Source of the DNA: Oscillospiraceae bacterium
GTDB taxonomy: Bacteria > Bacillota > Clostridia > UBA1381 > UBA9506
Length of the DNA: 43,682 nucleotides
Reading direction: 5' to 3'
Assembly (NCBI GenBank): GCA_015068855.1
Contig: SVJS01000008.1
Span: 1 to 43,682, forward strand
In this document: positions 1-8,349 of the stretch, piece by piece
How the letters are laid out: each line of letters begins with the position of its first letter
How positions within the stretch are numbered: the stretch's first letter is position 1
Notes under the pieces: model-generated
What the model saw: the letters and a program-made list of their open reading frames with translations, nothing else
Told to the model about the DNA's origin: nothing
Databases searched by the model: none
Translations under genes and position numbers: made by a program

Positions 1-108
1 ATCACCTTGAATTATTGTTATTTTTCCATACGGGATAAAGGGGTAAATAAGCCATTTTACTTCTTCAACCTCAATATCCTGCATATTTATCAGTTTTAAT
101 TCTGACAT
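1..108 (-). CDS. RepA-like AAA ATPase, N-terminus only (runs off the window)
   Basis: Only the first 36 codons are inside the window. The frame is open from ATG at 108 to the window edge and begins MSELKLINMQDIEVEE, then a segment ending YGKITIIQGD. The Gly-Asp at the end is where RepA-type AAA ATPases of clostridial plasmids and integrative elements enter the Walker A loop (GDPGxGKT), which would lie outside. A perfect AGGAGGTGA site sits 5 nt before the start. It follows the integrase and MobC-like gene on the same strand, which fits a replication or mobilization ATPase of the integrated element. The family call rests on a short N-terminus. Confidence 0.6.
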   Translation of the reverse strand, partial: MSELKLINMQDIEVEEVKWLIYPFIPYGKITIIQGD

Positions 109-138
109 TTTTCGTCACCTCCTATTGTAAAATCAATA

Positions 139-187
139 GGAATGTGGTAAAATAACATCGTTGGGAGTGTCGGTTTTACCACATTCC
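139..187. repeat. 14-bp perfect inverted repeat between mobC-like and repA-like genes
   Basis: GGAATGTGGTAAAA at 139-152 is exactly complementary to 174-187, with a 21-nt loop. It lies in the short gap between two mobilization/replication-type genes and has no T-tract typical of a terminator. A nick-region hairpin (oriT), a replication iteron or an operator are all possible. The position next to a MobC-like gene makes oriT the most attractive guess, but no nic consensus was recognised. Confidence 0.5.
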
Positions 188-212
188 TTGTCCTAAGGTA
201 TTTGCCGATACT

Positions 213-563
213 TTAGGACTTTTTCTTTGTTGTAAAATCTTCTGCCGATAAATCCTGATTGTCTGTTATAACCTCTTGAAGTTGACTAAGTAATGCTCTG
301 CACTCAATAACAATATTTGCTATATCGTTTGAGGTTGCGACTTCGAGTGCTTCACGCAGTTTTTTCAATTCAAGAGCCAACCTATCACTTTTGTATTTAC
401 CTACGGAAATACATATTTTTTGATGTAAAAGAGATTGAATAAAATACTCTCCTTTAGGCATACCCGACACTTTTATTCGCGCTTGTATCTCCGTATGCTC
501 GAATGGGGTTACATAAAAGCTAACCGTTTTACTACGAACTCTGTTTTCATCCTTCCTCGCCAC
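213..563 (-). CDS. MobC-like relaxosome accessory protein
   Basis: A 116-aa basic protein starting at GTG 563, chosen because an AGGAGGG site lies 8 nt upstream; the longer reading from 644 would overlap the integrase by about 100 bp. It begins with a charged arm (ARKDENRVRSK), followed by a beta-strand/helix section (TVSFYVTPFEHTEIQARIKV, then MPKGEYFIQSLL) typical of ribbon-helix-helix MobC proteins. These bind oriT DNA and help the relaxase nick it. The C-terminal half is helical. It overlaps the integrase end by 17 bp, so the two are translationally coupled. No relaxase gene is in view. Confidence 0.6.
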   Translation of the reverse strand: MARKDENRVRSKTVSFYVTPFEHTEIQARIKVSGMPKGEYFIQSLLHQKICISVGKYKSDRLALELKKLREALEVATSNDIANIVIECRALLSQLQEVITDNQDLSAEDFTTKKKS

Positions 564-1629
564 TTGATAATCCCTCCTGATAAATTTTTTCAAGTTTGTC
601 TGATAGTTTTTTCTGCTTGTTCGGATATATATGTGCATACACATTCAAGGTGGTTTCGACTCGCTCATGCCCCAATCGGTCTGCGACCTCTAAAGGTGCA
701 ATACCCATTTCAAATAATAATGCACAATGGGAGTGTCGAATGTCATGGATTCTTATGCGTTTAACACCGCTGTTTTTAATGCCCCGTTGCATTTCGTGTT
801 CCATAAAATATTTTGTTATTTGGAATAGTCTGTCGGTGCTTTTTAATCCATATACAGCATTCATATAATCCTTAATATCCGCAAGGAGAAAATCTGGAAC
901 TGTGATAATTCTCTTGGATTTTGGTGTTTTGGGAAGTGTTATTTTATCCTCACCGTAAAGCCTTTGGTATGATTTTGAAATAGATATTGTCTTATTTTCA
1001 AAATCAACATCTGCAGGAGTAAGAGCCAACATTTCTCCCAACCTCATTCCTGTCCAAAAGAGTGTCATGAATGCGACATAGGAACTGTGCTTATCCATAA
1101 CCGCATCCGCAAATCGCGAAAATTCTTCTTTTGTCCAAAACTTCATTTCATCCGCTTTGTTCTTTCCCATAGTACCTGCTTTTCGGCAAGGATTGACTTT
1201 CAAATCGTAGTATTTAACTGCGTAATTGAAAATTGCCGTCAACTGATTGTTAATCGTTCTCAGGTAAGTTTGGGAATAACCCTGCGAAATCAATTCGTTT
1301 TGCCATTTGCGAATATCTGCTGCCGTAATACTGCTCACACTTCGCTTTGCAAAGTACGGCAGTATCTTCAAATCAATTATGTACTTTTTGTTATTCATCG
1401 TGTTTTCACGAAGACGGGGTTCCATATCCTCATAATAGAGTTTAAGGAAATCCTCAAAAGCCATATTGAAGTCTGCCTGTTGGGAAGCTAAGAACTTTCT
1501 AACATATTCTTCAGCTTCCCTTTTGGTTGTAAAACCACGCTTTGTAGTTTTTCTTCTGACTCCTTGCCAATCCGTATAACGGAACTGAATGAGCCATTTT
1601 CCGGTTTTCTTGTCTTTTTCAGCTTTCAT
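547..1629 (-). CDS. int: Tyrosine recombinase / integrase of the integrated element
   Basis: 360 aa. The N-terminus has an AP2-like arm-binding domain (GKWLIQFRYTDWQGVRRKTT), then a SAM-like core-binding domain around residues 60-150. The catalytic domain shows Arg in GMRLGEML, HDIRHSHC (His-x-x-Arg), LGHERVETT and the Tyr nucleophile in LNVYAHIYP. This is the Tn916/phage-type integrase that performs site-specific integration and excision. The start ATG has AGGAGGT upstream. It follows xis by 15 bp. Together with the intact guaA 3' end about 1.1 kb away, this suggests integration at the end of guaA. Confidence 0.93.
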   Translation of the reverse strand: MKAEKDKKTGKWLIQFRYTDWQGVRRKTTKRGFTTKREAEEYVRKFLASQQADFNMAFEDFLKLYYEDMEPRLRENTMNNKKYIIDLKILPYFAKRSVSSITAADIRKWQNELISQGYSQTYLRTINNQLTAIFNYAVKYYDLKVNPCRKAGTMGKNKADEMKFWTKEEFSRFADAVMDKHSSYVAFMTLFWTGMRLGEMLALTPADVDFENKTISISKSYQRLYGEDKITLPKTPKSKRIITVPDFLLADIKDYMNAVYGLKSTDRLFQITKYFMEHEMQRGIKNSGVKRIRIHDIRHSHCALLFEMGIAPLEVADRLGHERVETTLNVYAHIYPNKQKKLSDKLEKIYQEGLSSGEEG

Positions 1630-1644
1630 AGCCTATCTACCTCC

Positions 1645-1836
1645 TTATTGTACGCCGTAACCGTAACAGCGCTTATTGAAATATTCTTTGGGTACTTTTC
1701 CCGATATAACAATATATCCATCTTTTTTCAGCTCGTTGTTCAGACCTCTTATGATTTTATAAGCATGCCCTATGGATATTCCGAGCATTTCTGCTAATTC
1801 TGGTGCAGTAATGTAGATTTTGTTCTGAACACTCAT
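1645..1836 (-). CDS. xis: Excisionase-type helix-turn-helix protein
   Basis: 63 aa from ATG 1836, preceded by AAGGAGGAT at good spacing. The core YITAPELAEMLGISIGHAYKIIRGLNNEL is a winged-helix/MerR-like HTH seen in excisionases, which bend attachment-site DNA and direct recombination toward excision. The rest (GYIVISGKVPKEYFNKRCYG) resembles the DNA-distal wing of small clostridial Xis proteins. It sits immediately upstream of int and is transcribed with it from the promoter at 1889-1917. Confidence 0.8.
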   Translation of the reverse strand: MSVQNKIYITAPELAEMLGISIGHAYKIIRGLNNELKKDGYIVISGKVPKEYFNKRCYGYGVQ

Positions 1837-1888
1837 AACGCCATCCTCCTTCCTCAAAAACTTGTTGCGATGTCGCTACCTCAACTAT

Positions 1889-1917
1889 ATTGTAGTGTAT
1901 TCGCTACCTTTTGTCAA
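1889..1917 (-). promoter_or_regulatory. Sigma-A promoter of xis-int
   Basis: Reading the minus strand: TTGACA at 1917-1912, a 17-bp spacer and TACAAT at 1894-1889. The candidate operator at 1892-1907 lies inside the spacer, so repressor binding there would block RNA polymerase. Confidence 0.8.
1892..1907. promoter_or_regulatory. Candidate repressor operator O1
   Basis: GTAGTGTATTCGCTAC, an imperfect palindrome (GTAG/CTAC) matching the size and ends of the second copy at 2003-2018. It overlaps the spacer and -10 of the xis-int promoter. Confidence 0.55.
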
Positions 1918-2002
1918 GAGTAATTTTGAAATTTCACAAAATGTTCATATTTTACAATTTTTCAAAAAAGTATAGATTTTTTATTTTTCTTGTGTTATAA
2001 TT

Positions 2003-2018
2003 GTAGTGATTAAACTAC
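2003..2018. promoter_or_regulatory. Candidate repressor operator O2
   Basis: GTAGTGATTAAACTAC, a 16-bp palindrome directly after a TATAAT (1996-2001) for the rightward repressor gene. It shares GTAGTG...CTAC with O1, so one repressor could control both int and itself. Confidence 0.55.
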
Positions 2019-2036
2019 GAAAGGAACTTTTTTACT

Positions 2037-2675
2037 ATGACGATAGGTGAAAAAATCAAGTATTTCAGAACTCGTATAGGAATTACTCAGGCGAAACTTG
2101 CAGAGCTTTCGGGAATACACCCCGTATCAATAAGAAAATATGAAATAAACAAGATGGTTCCTCAATCTCAACAGATTGACCGAATTGCTGAAGCTCTTGG
2201 AGTAAGCTCATTTGCGATAACAGGTTTTGAAAATAATATTAGCCTAAAAACCGAAGGCGATTTTATGGGATTGATGATTATGCTCATAAAATCAAATATA
2301 TTGTGCATCAAAGGTGAAAGGGATGAAAACTCCCTTTATGATATAGAAACTGTATCTTTTGAAATAAACCCTCTAATTACAAAATTCTTTAATGCTGATG
2401 TTGACGATAAACAATTTTCCGCAAAAGACATACTTTACACATTAAAAAGAAAAAATCTCCTGCAAGACCTTTTGGCTTGGGAGAAGATAAATTACGGATA
2501 TGAAAAATGTGCCGCTAAGTATAGCGACACACCTGATAAAGCAACACAAGAAGCATTAGAAAGATTAAAGAATGATAAAGAAACTATCGAAATGGAACTC
2601 CAACGCTCAAATATGTTGCTTACTACAGATGGACATATTGCGGTTAGGATTTTACCACCCAACTTTTTCGACTAA
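2037..2675 (+). CDS. XRE-family repressor of the integrated element
   Basis: 212 aa. Residues 1-60 form a lambda-Cro/XRE HTH (IGEKIKYFRTRIGITQAKLAELSG, then SIRKYEINKMVPQSQQIDRIAEAL). The rest is an unfamiliar C-terminal domain with a predicted helical segment near the end (QEALERLKNDKETIEMELQR). It is divergent from xis-int and is flanked by the two GTAGTG...CTAC palindromes. Its likely job is to hold the element quiescent by repressing integration/excision genes and its own synthesis. No LexA-type protease dyad or ImmA partner is visible. Confidence 0.8.
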   Translation: MTIGEKIKYFRTRIGITQAKLAELSGIHPVSIRKYEINKMVPQSQQIDRIAEALGVSSFAITGFENNISLKTEGDFMGLMIMLIKSNILCIKGERDENSLYDIETVSFEINPLITKFFNADVDDKQFSAKDILYTLKRKNLLQDLLAWEKINYGYEKCAAKYSDTPDKATQEALERLKNDKETIEMELQRSNMLLTTDGHIAVRILPPNFFD

Positions 2676-2731
2676 TACTCCTGCAATATTTTAGTTTTGT
2701 ACTCAAAATGCACTCAAAAGACAAAAAGAAA

Positions 2732-2771
2732 CCCCGAAAACCCTGATATTTCAAGGCTTTCGGGGATTTTT
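2732..2771. terminator. Bidirectional terminator at the element/guaA boundary
   Basis: CCCCGAAAACC and GGCTTTCGGGG form an 11-bp stem with one mismatch, followed by a T-run on the plus strand and preceded by an A-rich stretch. It can end both the repressor transcript and guaA. Confidence 0.75.
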
Positions 2772-2775
2772 CATT

Positions 2776-3752
2776 TTATTCCCACTCGATCGTGCCAATC
2801 GGCTTCGGCGTCAAGTCGTAGAGCACACGGTTGATGCCATCAACCTCATGGGTAATTCTATCTGTGATTTTATGGAGAACGGAATAGGGAATTTCTTCGA
2901 TGGTCGCACTCATCGCATCCGTTGTGTTCACCGCACGGATAATAGCCGGCCAGCCTTCATAACGCTTGCTGTCTTTAACGCCCACGCTCTTAAAATCGGG
3001 CACAGCAATGAAATACTGCCAAACATGAGAAGAAAGACCCGCTATGTCAAATTCTTCCCGTAAAATAGCATCGGCTTCACGAAGCGCTTCCAGTCTGTCG
3101 CGAGTGATGGCACCCAGGCAGCGCACGCCGAGACCCGGACCCGGGAACGGCTGACGGTCTACCATGCTTGCCGGCAGGCCCAACGCCTTGCCCACAACTC
3201 TGACCTCATCTTTATATAGTAGCTTAATGGGTTCAACCAGTTCAAACTGCATATCCTCCGGCAGTCCGCCCACGTTATGATGCGCTTTAACGCCGTCGCT
3301 CTCTAAAATGTCAGGATAAATGGTGCCCTGCGCCAAAAAGTCAACATCCGTTAACTTTCTCGCCTCTTCATCGAACACAACAATGAACTCGCCGCCGATG
3401 ATTTTACGTTTTTTCTCGGGGTCACTGACGCCCGCCAGTTTATCTAAAAACCGGTCTGTGCATCCACATAAATAAGGTTTGCATCCAGTCCGTCACGGAA
3501 AACTTTAATCACATCCTCGCTCTCGCCCTTGCGCATGAGGCCATGATTAACATGAACGCAAACGAGCTGCTTGCCGATGGCCTTAATCAGAAGTGCTGCC
3601 ACAACAGAACTGTCAACACCGCCTGAAAGCGCCAAAAGAACTTTTTTATCTCCAACCTGTTTTTGAACCTCGGCAACCTGCTCGGCAATAAACTTGTCCG
3701 CCTGCTCCCTGGTTTCAATACGAGCCATTGACTCCGGTCTTACATTACTCAT
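2776..3752 (-). pseudogene. guaA: GMP synthase ATP-PPase subunit, frameshifted
   Basis: The gene encodes the C-terminal half of GMP synthase, which adenylates XMP and aminates it to GMP. It starts at ATG 3752 (GGAGGA upstream) with MSNVRPESMARIETREQ. The P-loop pyrophosphatase motif LLALSGGVDSSVVAALL is intact, and the dimerization domain ends in the family-typical PIGTIEWE. No glutamine amidotransferase domain is present, so this is the two-subunit form. Near 3457-3462 the frame breaks: after IYVDA the reading shifts by one base before [12 protein letters not shown]. Adding one base restores a normal 325-aa protein. Either a real mutation or a sequencing error. GMP synthesis is normally needed, so an error or a second copy must be considered. 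Confidence 0.85.
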
Positions 3753-3929
3753 GTTTACTCCTCCGTTTCCATAATATAAGCATAGGCTGTCTGCCCTTAA
3801 CACATATAACCTATACAAATTTGCATGCACTAAGTATATCACATATATCCTTTTTTTTCAACAAAAAAACAAAAATCTTCTTTTCTATTTTTCCCAAAAA
3901 AAGCGATGTTCAACCGTTTTTATGTTTTT

Positions 3930-5489
3930 TCAAAAAAGGTCCTGTGCTAAGCTGTTTTTATCGTACAGATAGGCAACCATTTCCTTAACGCAACCATCCT
4001 GTATTTTAAGGAGAACAAGATACACATCTGTCATAGGCGTCTCTAAGGTTCCCTTATACCCAGCAATGTGTTTGGCATCCTCTTGTCCTGTAAAGGCATG
4101 CTGTATTTTCTTGGTGGTATCAAACAGGAGATTGGTGCCGCCCGCATCCAGGTCAAAACCGTAGCTTTCGCCGCTTTCCAAGTCGATAAAACGAGTGCCT
4201 CTTTCTTTAACATAGCCCGCTGCATAGGTCGTTTTCCCGCCAGACGATTTTTCCAGGGAATAGCCTACGTAATCACGGTCAATATCAAGAACCATTTCTA
4301 CATTGTTAATTTGCCCCGTCATGTTAAGGGCATAGCGAAATACGTCCCCGGGGGTAAACAGGTCTGCCCATTTGTCTGTTCCGGCTAAATAGCCCCGTTC
4401 CGCCCGTTGCAATGTCAAAAATGCACCGCTTTGAAAAAAGGTGACCTGTTCCACGGGGTTGCCTTCCTCGCTAAGGCCCATAGAAACCGTTTGCACAACG
4501 GCTAAGCTGCCGGGGCTGACTGTTGCACCAACAATTCCGTTACCGTCTTGCGTATAGCTAATCCGCTTTGTGATACCGGTTTGTTTACCAAAGCGATTGC
4601 TCGCAACAATCTCCAACACATTCACGCCGGGCACAAGACGAACGCTATGACTAAAACTGCCGTCACCGGAAATCTTTACTTCCTTTCCGTTCACGGTTAC
4701 AACGGGCGCCGCATCCATGCTGTCTGTAACCGTTCCTGCAATGAGAACCGTTGCCGTTTTTGTGGATAAGGGACAATCGCTGATCACTAAGGTCGGCGCC
4801 GGAATGTCCGCAGGCTGTTCCTCGCCTTTTTGTCCTAAGGCTCGGCTCAGCATGGTGACGGCTTCGGCTCTTGTGATGCTCCCCGCAGGATTAAAGCGCC
4901 CGTCTGCATAGCCCTGAATCAAGCCGGCTTTATAAGCCGCGCCAACATCCGCCATAAGCTGAGGCGAAATAGATTCTGCATCCGTAAAATTCTTTTGAGC
5001 AGAGGTTTCCCCGTCTGCGTCACCCGCAGCAAGCCCCATTGCCTTAACCAATGCACTGGCAATGCGCTCGCGGGTAGCCGGCTGAGCCGGATAAAACGCC
5101 GCAGTACCGTCAAAAACAGCCCCCTCATCTGTCATGAGAGTACGACAAACTTCCACATAGGGATAAGACCAGCGTTCCTCTGAAACATCAGAAAAAGAGG
5201 GAGACGCAGGCCGGCTGACCTCCTTACGGAAAGACAAAACAAGCATTTTAGAAAACTCTTCTCTTGTTACATGCCCCTCGGGCATGAAACGCCCGTCGCC
5301 AACACCATGAATAATGCCCTGACGGGCAAAGTCCATAATATCTTTCTGCGCCCAATACTCGTCCGGCACATCCGTAAAAACAACTGTTTTGCCCTCTTCC
5401 TCAGAAAGCACTTCATTGCTTGCAAAAACACCGGTTACCATGGTAACACTCATGATACACGCCATAAACAGCGCCAATATTTTCTTCAT
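3930..5489 (-). CDS. Secreted SLH-domain cell-surface protein
   Basis: 519 aa from ATG 5489 (MKKILALFMACIMS). The longer in-frame start lacks a ribosome site. A signal peptide (about 1-24) is followed by three S-layer homology repeats, recognisable by FTDVPDEYWAQKDIMDFARQ, FSDVSEERWSYPYVEVCR and the third repeat ending YADGRFNPAGSITRAEAVTM. SLH repeats anchor proteins to pyruvylated secondary wall polymers. After about residue 235 there is an Ig-like fold (VTVNGKEVKISGDGSF, then VPGVNVLEIVASN) similar to those in surface glycosidases, then a C-terminal region I do not recognise. No catalytic motif is seen, so it may be structural or adhesive. Confidence 0.88.
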   Translation of the reverse strand: MKKILALFMACIMSVTMVTGVFASNEVLSEEEGKTVVFTDVPDEYWAQKDIMDFARQGIIHGVGDGRFMPEGHVTREEFSKMLVLSFRKEVSRPASPSFSDVSEERWSYPYVEVCRTLMTDEGAVFDGTAAFYPAQPATRERIASALVKAMGLAAGDADGETSAQKNFTDAESISPQLMADVGAAYKAGLIQGYADGRFNPAGSITRAEAVTMLSRALGQKGEEQPADIPAPTLVISDCPLSTKTATVLIAGTVTDSMDAAPVVTVNGKEVKISGDGSFSHSVRLVPGVNVLEIVASNRFGKQTGITKRISYTQDGNGIVGATVSPGSLAVVQTVSMGLSEEGNPVEQVTFFQSGAFLTLQRAERGYLAGTDKWADLFTPGDVFRYALNMTGQINNVEMVLDIDRDYVGYSLEKSSGGKTTYAAGYVKERGTRFIDLESGESYGFDLDAGGTNLLFDTTKKIQHAFTGQEDAKHIAGYKGTLETPMTDVYLVLLKIQDGCVKEMVAYLYDKNSLAQDLF

Positions 5490-5523
5490 CAGAATCACTC
5501 CGTTCCAGGTGATATCATTTTTT

Positions 5524-5552
5524 ATTGTATCATAATCTTCCCTTTTTTTCAA
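5524..5552 (-). promoter_or_regulatory. Promoter of the SLH protein gene
   Basis: Minus strand TTGAAA (5552-5547), 17-bp spacer, TACAAT (5529-5524). The start codon lies about 30 nt downstream of the expected +1. Confidence 0.7.
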
Positions 5553-5623
5553 TATTCGGGGACAAAATGTTTACGTATGTATCTATACTCCTCATTATCC
5601 AGTCTGATTAAAAAGCGAACAAT

Positions 5624-6424
5624 TTAGATGTTACCATTTAAGATAAACGCATGATTAAGCGGTCCTGATCCTTGTCCCAAGTCAAGCATTGCAGAAAGAG
5701 CACCTGAAACATAGTCCTTTGCTCTTTGTACAGACTCAGTAAGTGTAAAACCTTTTGCAAGGTTTGCGGCAATTGCGCTTGACAATGTGCATCCCGTTCC
5801 ATGCGTATTTGGGTTGTCTATTCGTATACCTTCAAACCAATGACAATCTCCGTTTGCATATAAAAGGTCGTTAGCATCGTTAACACTGTGCCCACCCTTT
5901 AAGAGAACGGCCGGGCCGTATGTATCAGCTATGCTTTTTGCTGCCCTTTGCATATCCTCTTTGTTTTTAATGTAACGCCCCGATAAAACTTCCGCTTCGG
6001 GAATGTTCGGCGTTACGAGTGTTGCAACCTTCAGAAGCTCCTCTTTCAAGGTCTTAACCGCATCTGTTTTCATAAGTGAAGAACCACTTGTTGCAACCAT
6101 CACAGGATCTACAACAATGTTTTTTGCCTTATGGTATTTTAGTCTGTCTGCAATTACACAGATTAGTTCACTTGAAGAAACCATACCGATTTTGACGCTA
6201 TCGGGGAAGATGTCCTCAAACACTGCATCCATTTGCTGTTTCAAAAATTCAGGAGTGGATTCTAAAATGGCTCTCACGCCGGTTGTGTTTTGTGCCGTCA
6301 GTGCCGTTATAGCACTCATAGCATAAACACCGTGCATCGTCATTGTTTTAATATCTGCCTCGATGCCGGCGCCACCGCTTGAATCACTTCCTGCAATGGT
6401 CAATGCTGTTTTCATACCTTTCAC
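5624..6424 (-). CDS. thiD: Hydroxymethylpyrimidine / HMP-phosphate kinase
   Basis: 266 aa ribokinase-family enzyme that phosphorylates HMP twice to HMP-PP for thiamine synthesis. The diagnostic N-terminus ALTIAGSDSSGGAGIEADIKT, the middle VVDPVMVATSGSSL and the C-terminal anion-hole motif NTHGTGCTLSSAIAANLA are all intact. The start is GTG 6424, overlapping the thiE stop by 4 bp (GTGA) with GAGGAG upstream; an ATG nine bases later is the alternative. Last gene of the thi operon; it supplies HMP-PP to ThiE next door. Confidence 0.95.
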   Translation of the reverse strand: MKGMKTALTIAGSDSSGGAGIEADIKTMTMHGVYAMSAITALTAQNTTGVRAILESTPEFLKQQMDAVFEDIFPDSVKIGMVSSSELICVIADRLKYHKAKNIVVDPVMVATSGSSLMKTDAVKTLKEELLKVATLVTPNIPEAEVLSGRYIKNKEDMQRAAKSIADTYGPAVLLKGGHSVNDANDLLYANGDCHWFEGIRIDNPNTHGTGCTLSSAIAANLAKGFTLTESVQRAKDYVSGALSAMLDLGQGSGPLNHAFILNGNI

Positions 6425-7071
6425 TTTCTCTCCTCTTTGATGATTCCCAAGCTGATTGCTGTTTTTTTAAGCTCCTTTGCCGCTTTTTGTGGTTCTTCTG
6501 CCTTCATAATAGCAGATACCACACAGATTCCGGCAACGGAAATACCTTGCAACACATCTATATTGTCTTTGTTGAGTCCGCCAATGGCATTTACAGGAAT
6601 TGGTACAGCTTTGCATATTGCATCAAGGGTTTCGGTTGATGTGAGAACTGTCTTGACTTTTGTGGTAGTCGGGTAGATTGCACCTACACCAAGATAGTCC
6701 GCACCTTGTTCTGCGGCTTCAAGAGCCTGCGGAACGGTTTTGGCTGTTGCACCGATAATAAAATCCTCGCCCAGGATTTTTCTTGCCGTATGAATCGGCA
6801 TATCGCTTTGCCCAAGATGAACACCTTCTGCTCCCATAGCGAGAGCAACATCCACTCTGTCGTCAATGATAAGCGGTACATTATATTTCTTTGTAAGTGT
6901 ATGTACCTTTTCAGCAAGCGAAATATATTCTCTTGTGGTTTTGTCTTTCTCACGAAGCTGCAAAATAGTCGCACCGCCTTTTAATGCTTCTTCGGTTCTT
7001 CTTAAAAATTCTTCTTCGCCAAATCCGGTACTGTCTGTTATAAAATAAAGCGTTGTATCAAAATTTCTCAT
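6421..7071 (-). CDS. thiE: Thiamine phosphate synthase
   Basis: 216 aa TIM-barrel enzyme coupling HMP-PP to thiazole phosphate to give thiamine monophosphate. Seen motifs: ATILQLREKDKTTREYI, LIIDDRVDVALAMGAEGVHLGQSDMP, GADYLGVGAIYPTTTK and VNAIGGLNKDNI, all characteristic of ThiE. ATG 7071 has AGGAGA upstream. It overlaps thiD by 4 bp and follows thiH by 12 bp, so translation is coupled. Confidence 0.96.
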   Translation of the reverse strand: MRNFDTTLYFITDSTGFGEEEFLRRTEEALKGGATILQLREKDKTTREYISLAEKVHTLTKKYNVPLIIDDRVDVALAMGAEGVHLGQSDMPIHTARKILGEDFIIGATAKTVPQALEAAEQGADYLGVGAIYPTTTKVKTVLTSTETLDAICKAVPIPVNAIGGLNKDNIDVLQGISVAGICVVSAIMKAEEPQKAAKELKKTAISLGIIKEERK

Positions 7072-7083
7072 CTTAATGTTCTC

Positions 7084-8337
7084 CTATACATAAAGATAGT
7101 CATTTAAGACCGGCTGTAAGCCTTCGTCTGCAATGTCTTTATACATCTTGTCAAGACTTCTGTTATCGTCAATCTCAAACTGTTCATCGCCCTGCACTTC
7201 ATCTGATTCTTTGCCGCTGTATTTACTTTCATGATCGCCAATTCCGGTAGAAACGCCTGCCGAAACCTTTGTTGCGGCAATTTTCACAATACCGTTTCTA
7301 AACTGCGCGCTTTCACGGGAAGATACTGTAATGCCTACGAAAGGTAAGAAAATACGGTAAGCACAGAGTATCTGACAGAGCTGTTTTTCGTGAACATCTA
7401 ATGGATTGATTTGATCGTTATTGATGATTGGTCTAAGTCTTGGGCAGGACAGCGACATTTCTGCGTGAGGGTATTTTCTTTGCAGGTAGTACACATGAAG
7501 CGCACTTGCCAAGGCATCTTTTCTGAAATCAGATAGTCCTAAAAGTGCAGAAAATGCCACGCCTCGCATACCGCCCATAAGCGCTCGCTCCTGTGCATCA
7601 AATCGGTAAGGCCACACACGCTTATGGCCGAGAAGGTGAAGCTGTTCATACTTTTGTGTATCATACGTTTCCTGAAATACGGTTACATAGTCGGCGCCGC
7701 ACTCGTGAAGATATTTATATTCATCGGTATTTACGGGATAGATTTCAAGCCCTACCATACGGAAATACTTTCTTGCGAGCTTGCAAGCCTTGCCGATATA
7801 GTCAACATCGCTTTGAGCACGGCTTTCGCCTGTTAGAATCAAAATTTCCTCCATACCGCTGTCAGCAATAACCTTCATTTCTTTTTCAATCTGCTCCATA
7901 GATAGCTTCATGCGGTTAATATGGTTATAGCAGTTAAATCCGCAATATACGCAGTAATTTTCGCAGTAATTGGCTATGTAAAGAGGTGTAAAAAGATACA
8001 CTGTGTTACCAAAGTGTTTACTTGTTTCTCGTCTTGCTCTTTGTGCCATTTGTTCCAAATAGGCTTCCGCCGCCGGAGAAAGCAGTGCCTTAAAATCTTC
8101 TATGGTGCAAATATCATGCTCTAATGCCGCTTTTACATCCCTAGCAGTATATTTTGAATAATCAAAGGAATTCATCTGCTCCATTACATTTTTGCAAACA
8201 TCCGATTCTATTGTCTCCATACCCGGCAGATATTCCATGTGGTTTTTTCGTGAGGATGGATCTGTTTCGAGTCTGTGCTTTTTTGCAAGTGCTTCGGGCG
8301 ATAAATGTTCAGAGTCCACAAAAAATTGATTTTCCAT
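7084..8337 (-). CDS. thiH: 2-iminoacetate synthase (radical SAM)
   Basis: 417 aa. ThiH cleaves tyrosine with a radical SAM mechanism to make dehydroglycine for the thiazole ring, and is the anaerobic alternative to the oxidase ThiO. The 4Fe-4S motif is in YCENYCVYCGFNC (CxxxCxxC). Downstream EILILTGESRAQSDVDYI and GLEIYPVNTDEYKYL belong to the radical SAM barrel, and the C-terminal BATS-type region is present. The start has AAGGGGG upstream. Its use implies an anaerobic host. Confidence 0.96.
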   Translation of the reverse strand: MENQFFVDSEHLSPEALAKKHRLETDPSSRKNHMEYLPGMETIESDVCKNVMEQMNSFDYSKYTARDVKAALEHDICTIEDFKALLSPAAEAYLEQMAQRARRETSKHFGNTVYLFTPLYIANYCENYCVYCGFNCYNHINRMKLSMEQIEKEMKVIADSGMEEILILTGESRAQSDVDYIGKACKLARKYFRMVGLEIYPVNTDEYKYLHECGADYVTVFQETYDTQKYEQLHLLGHKRVWPYRFDAQERALMGGMRGVAFSALLGLSDFRKDALASALHVYYLQRKYPHAEMSLSCPRLRPIINNDQINPLDVHEKQLCQILCAYRIFLPFVGITVSSRESAQFRNGIVKIAATKVSAGVSTGIGDHESKYSGKESDEVQGDEQFEIDDNRSLDKMYKDIADEGLQPVLNDYLYV

Positions 8338-8349
8338 TTTTAATCCCCC

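Noticed and set aside
2776-3842. Two separate genes for the guaA region
   Set aside because: The two frames join seamlessly with one added base and together give one family-typical protein.
4043-4225. Small frames antisense or out of frame within the SLH gene and other long genes
   Set aside because: They are shadows of well-supported genes with no independent start signals.
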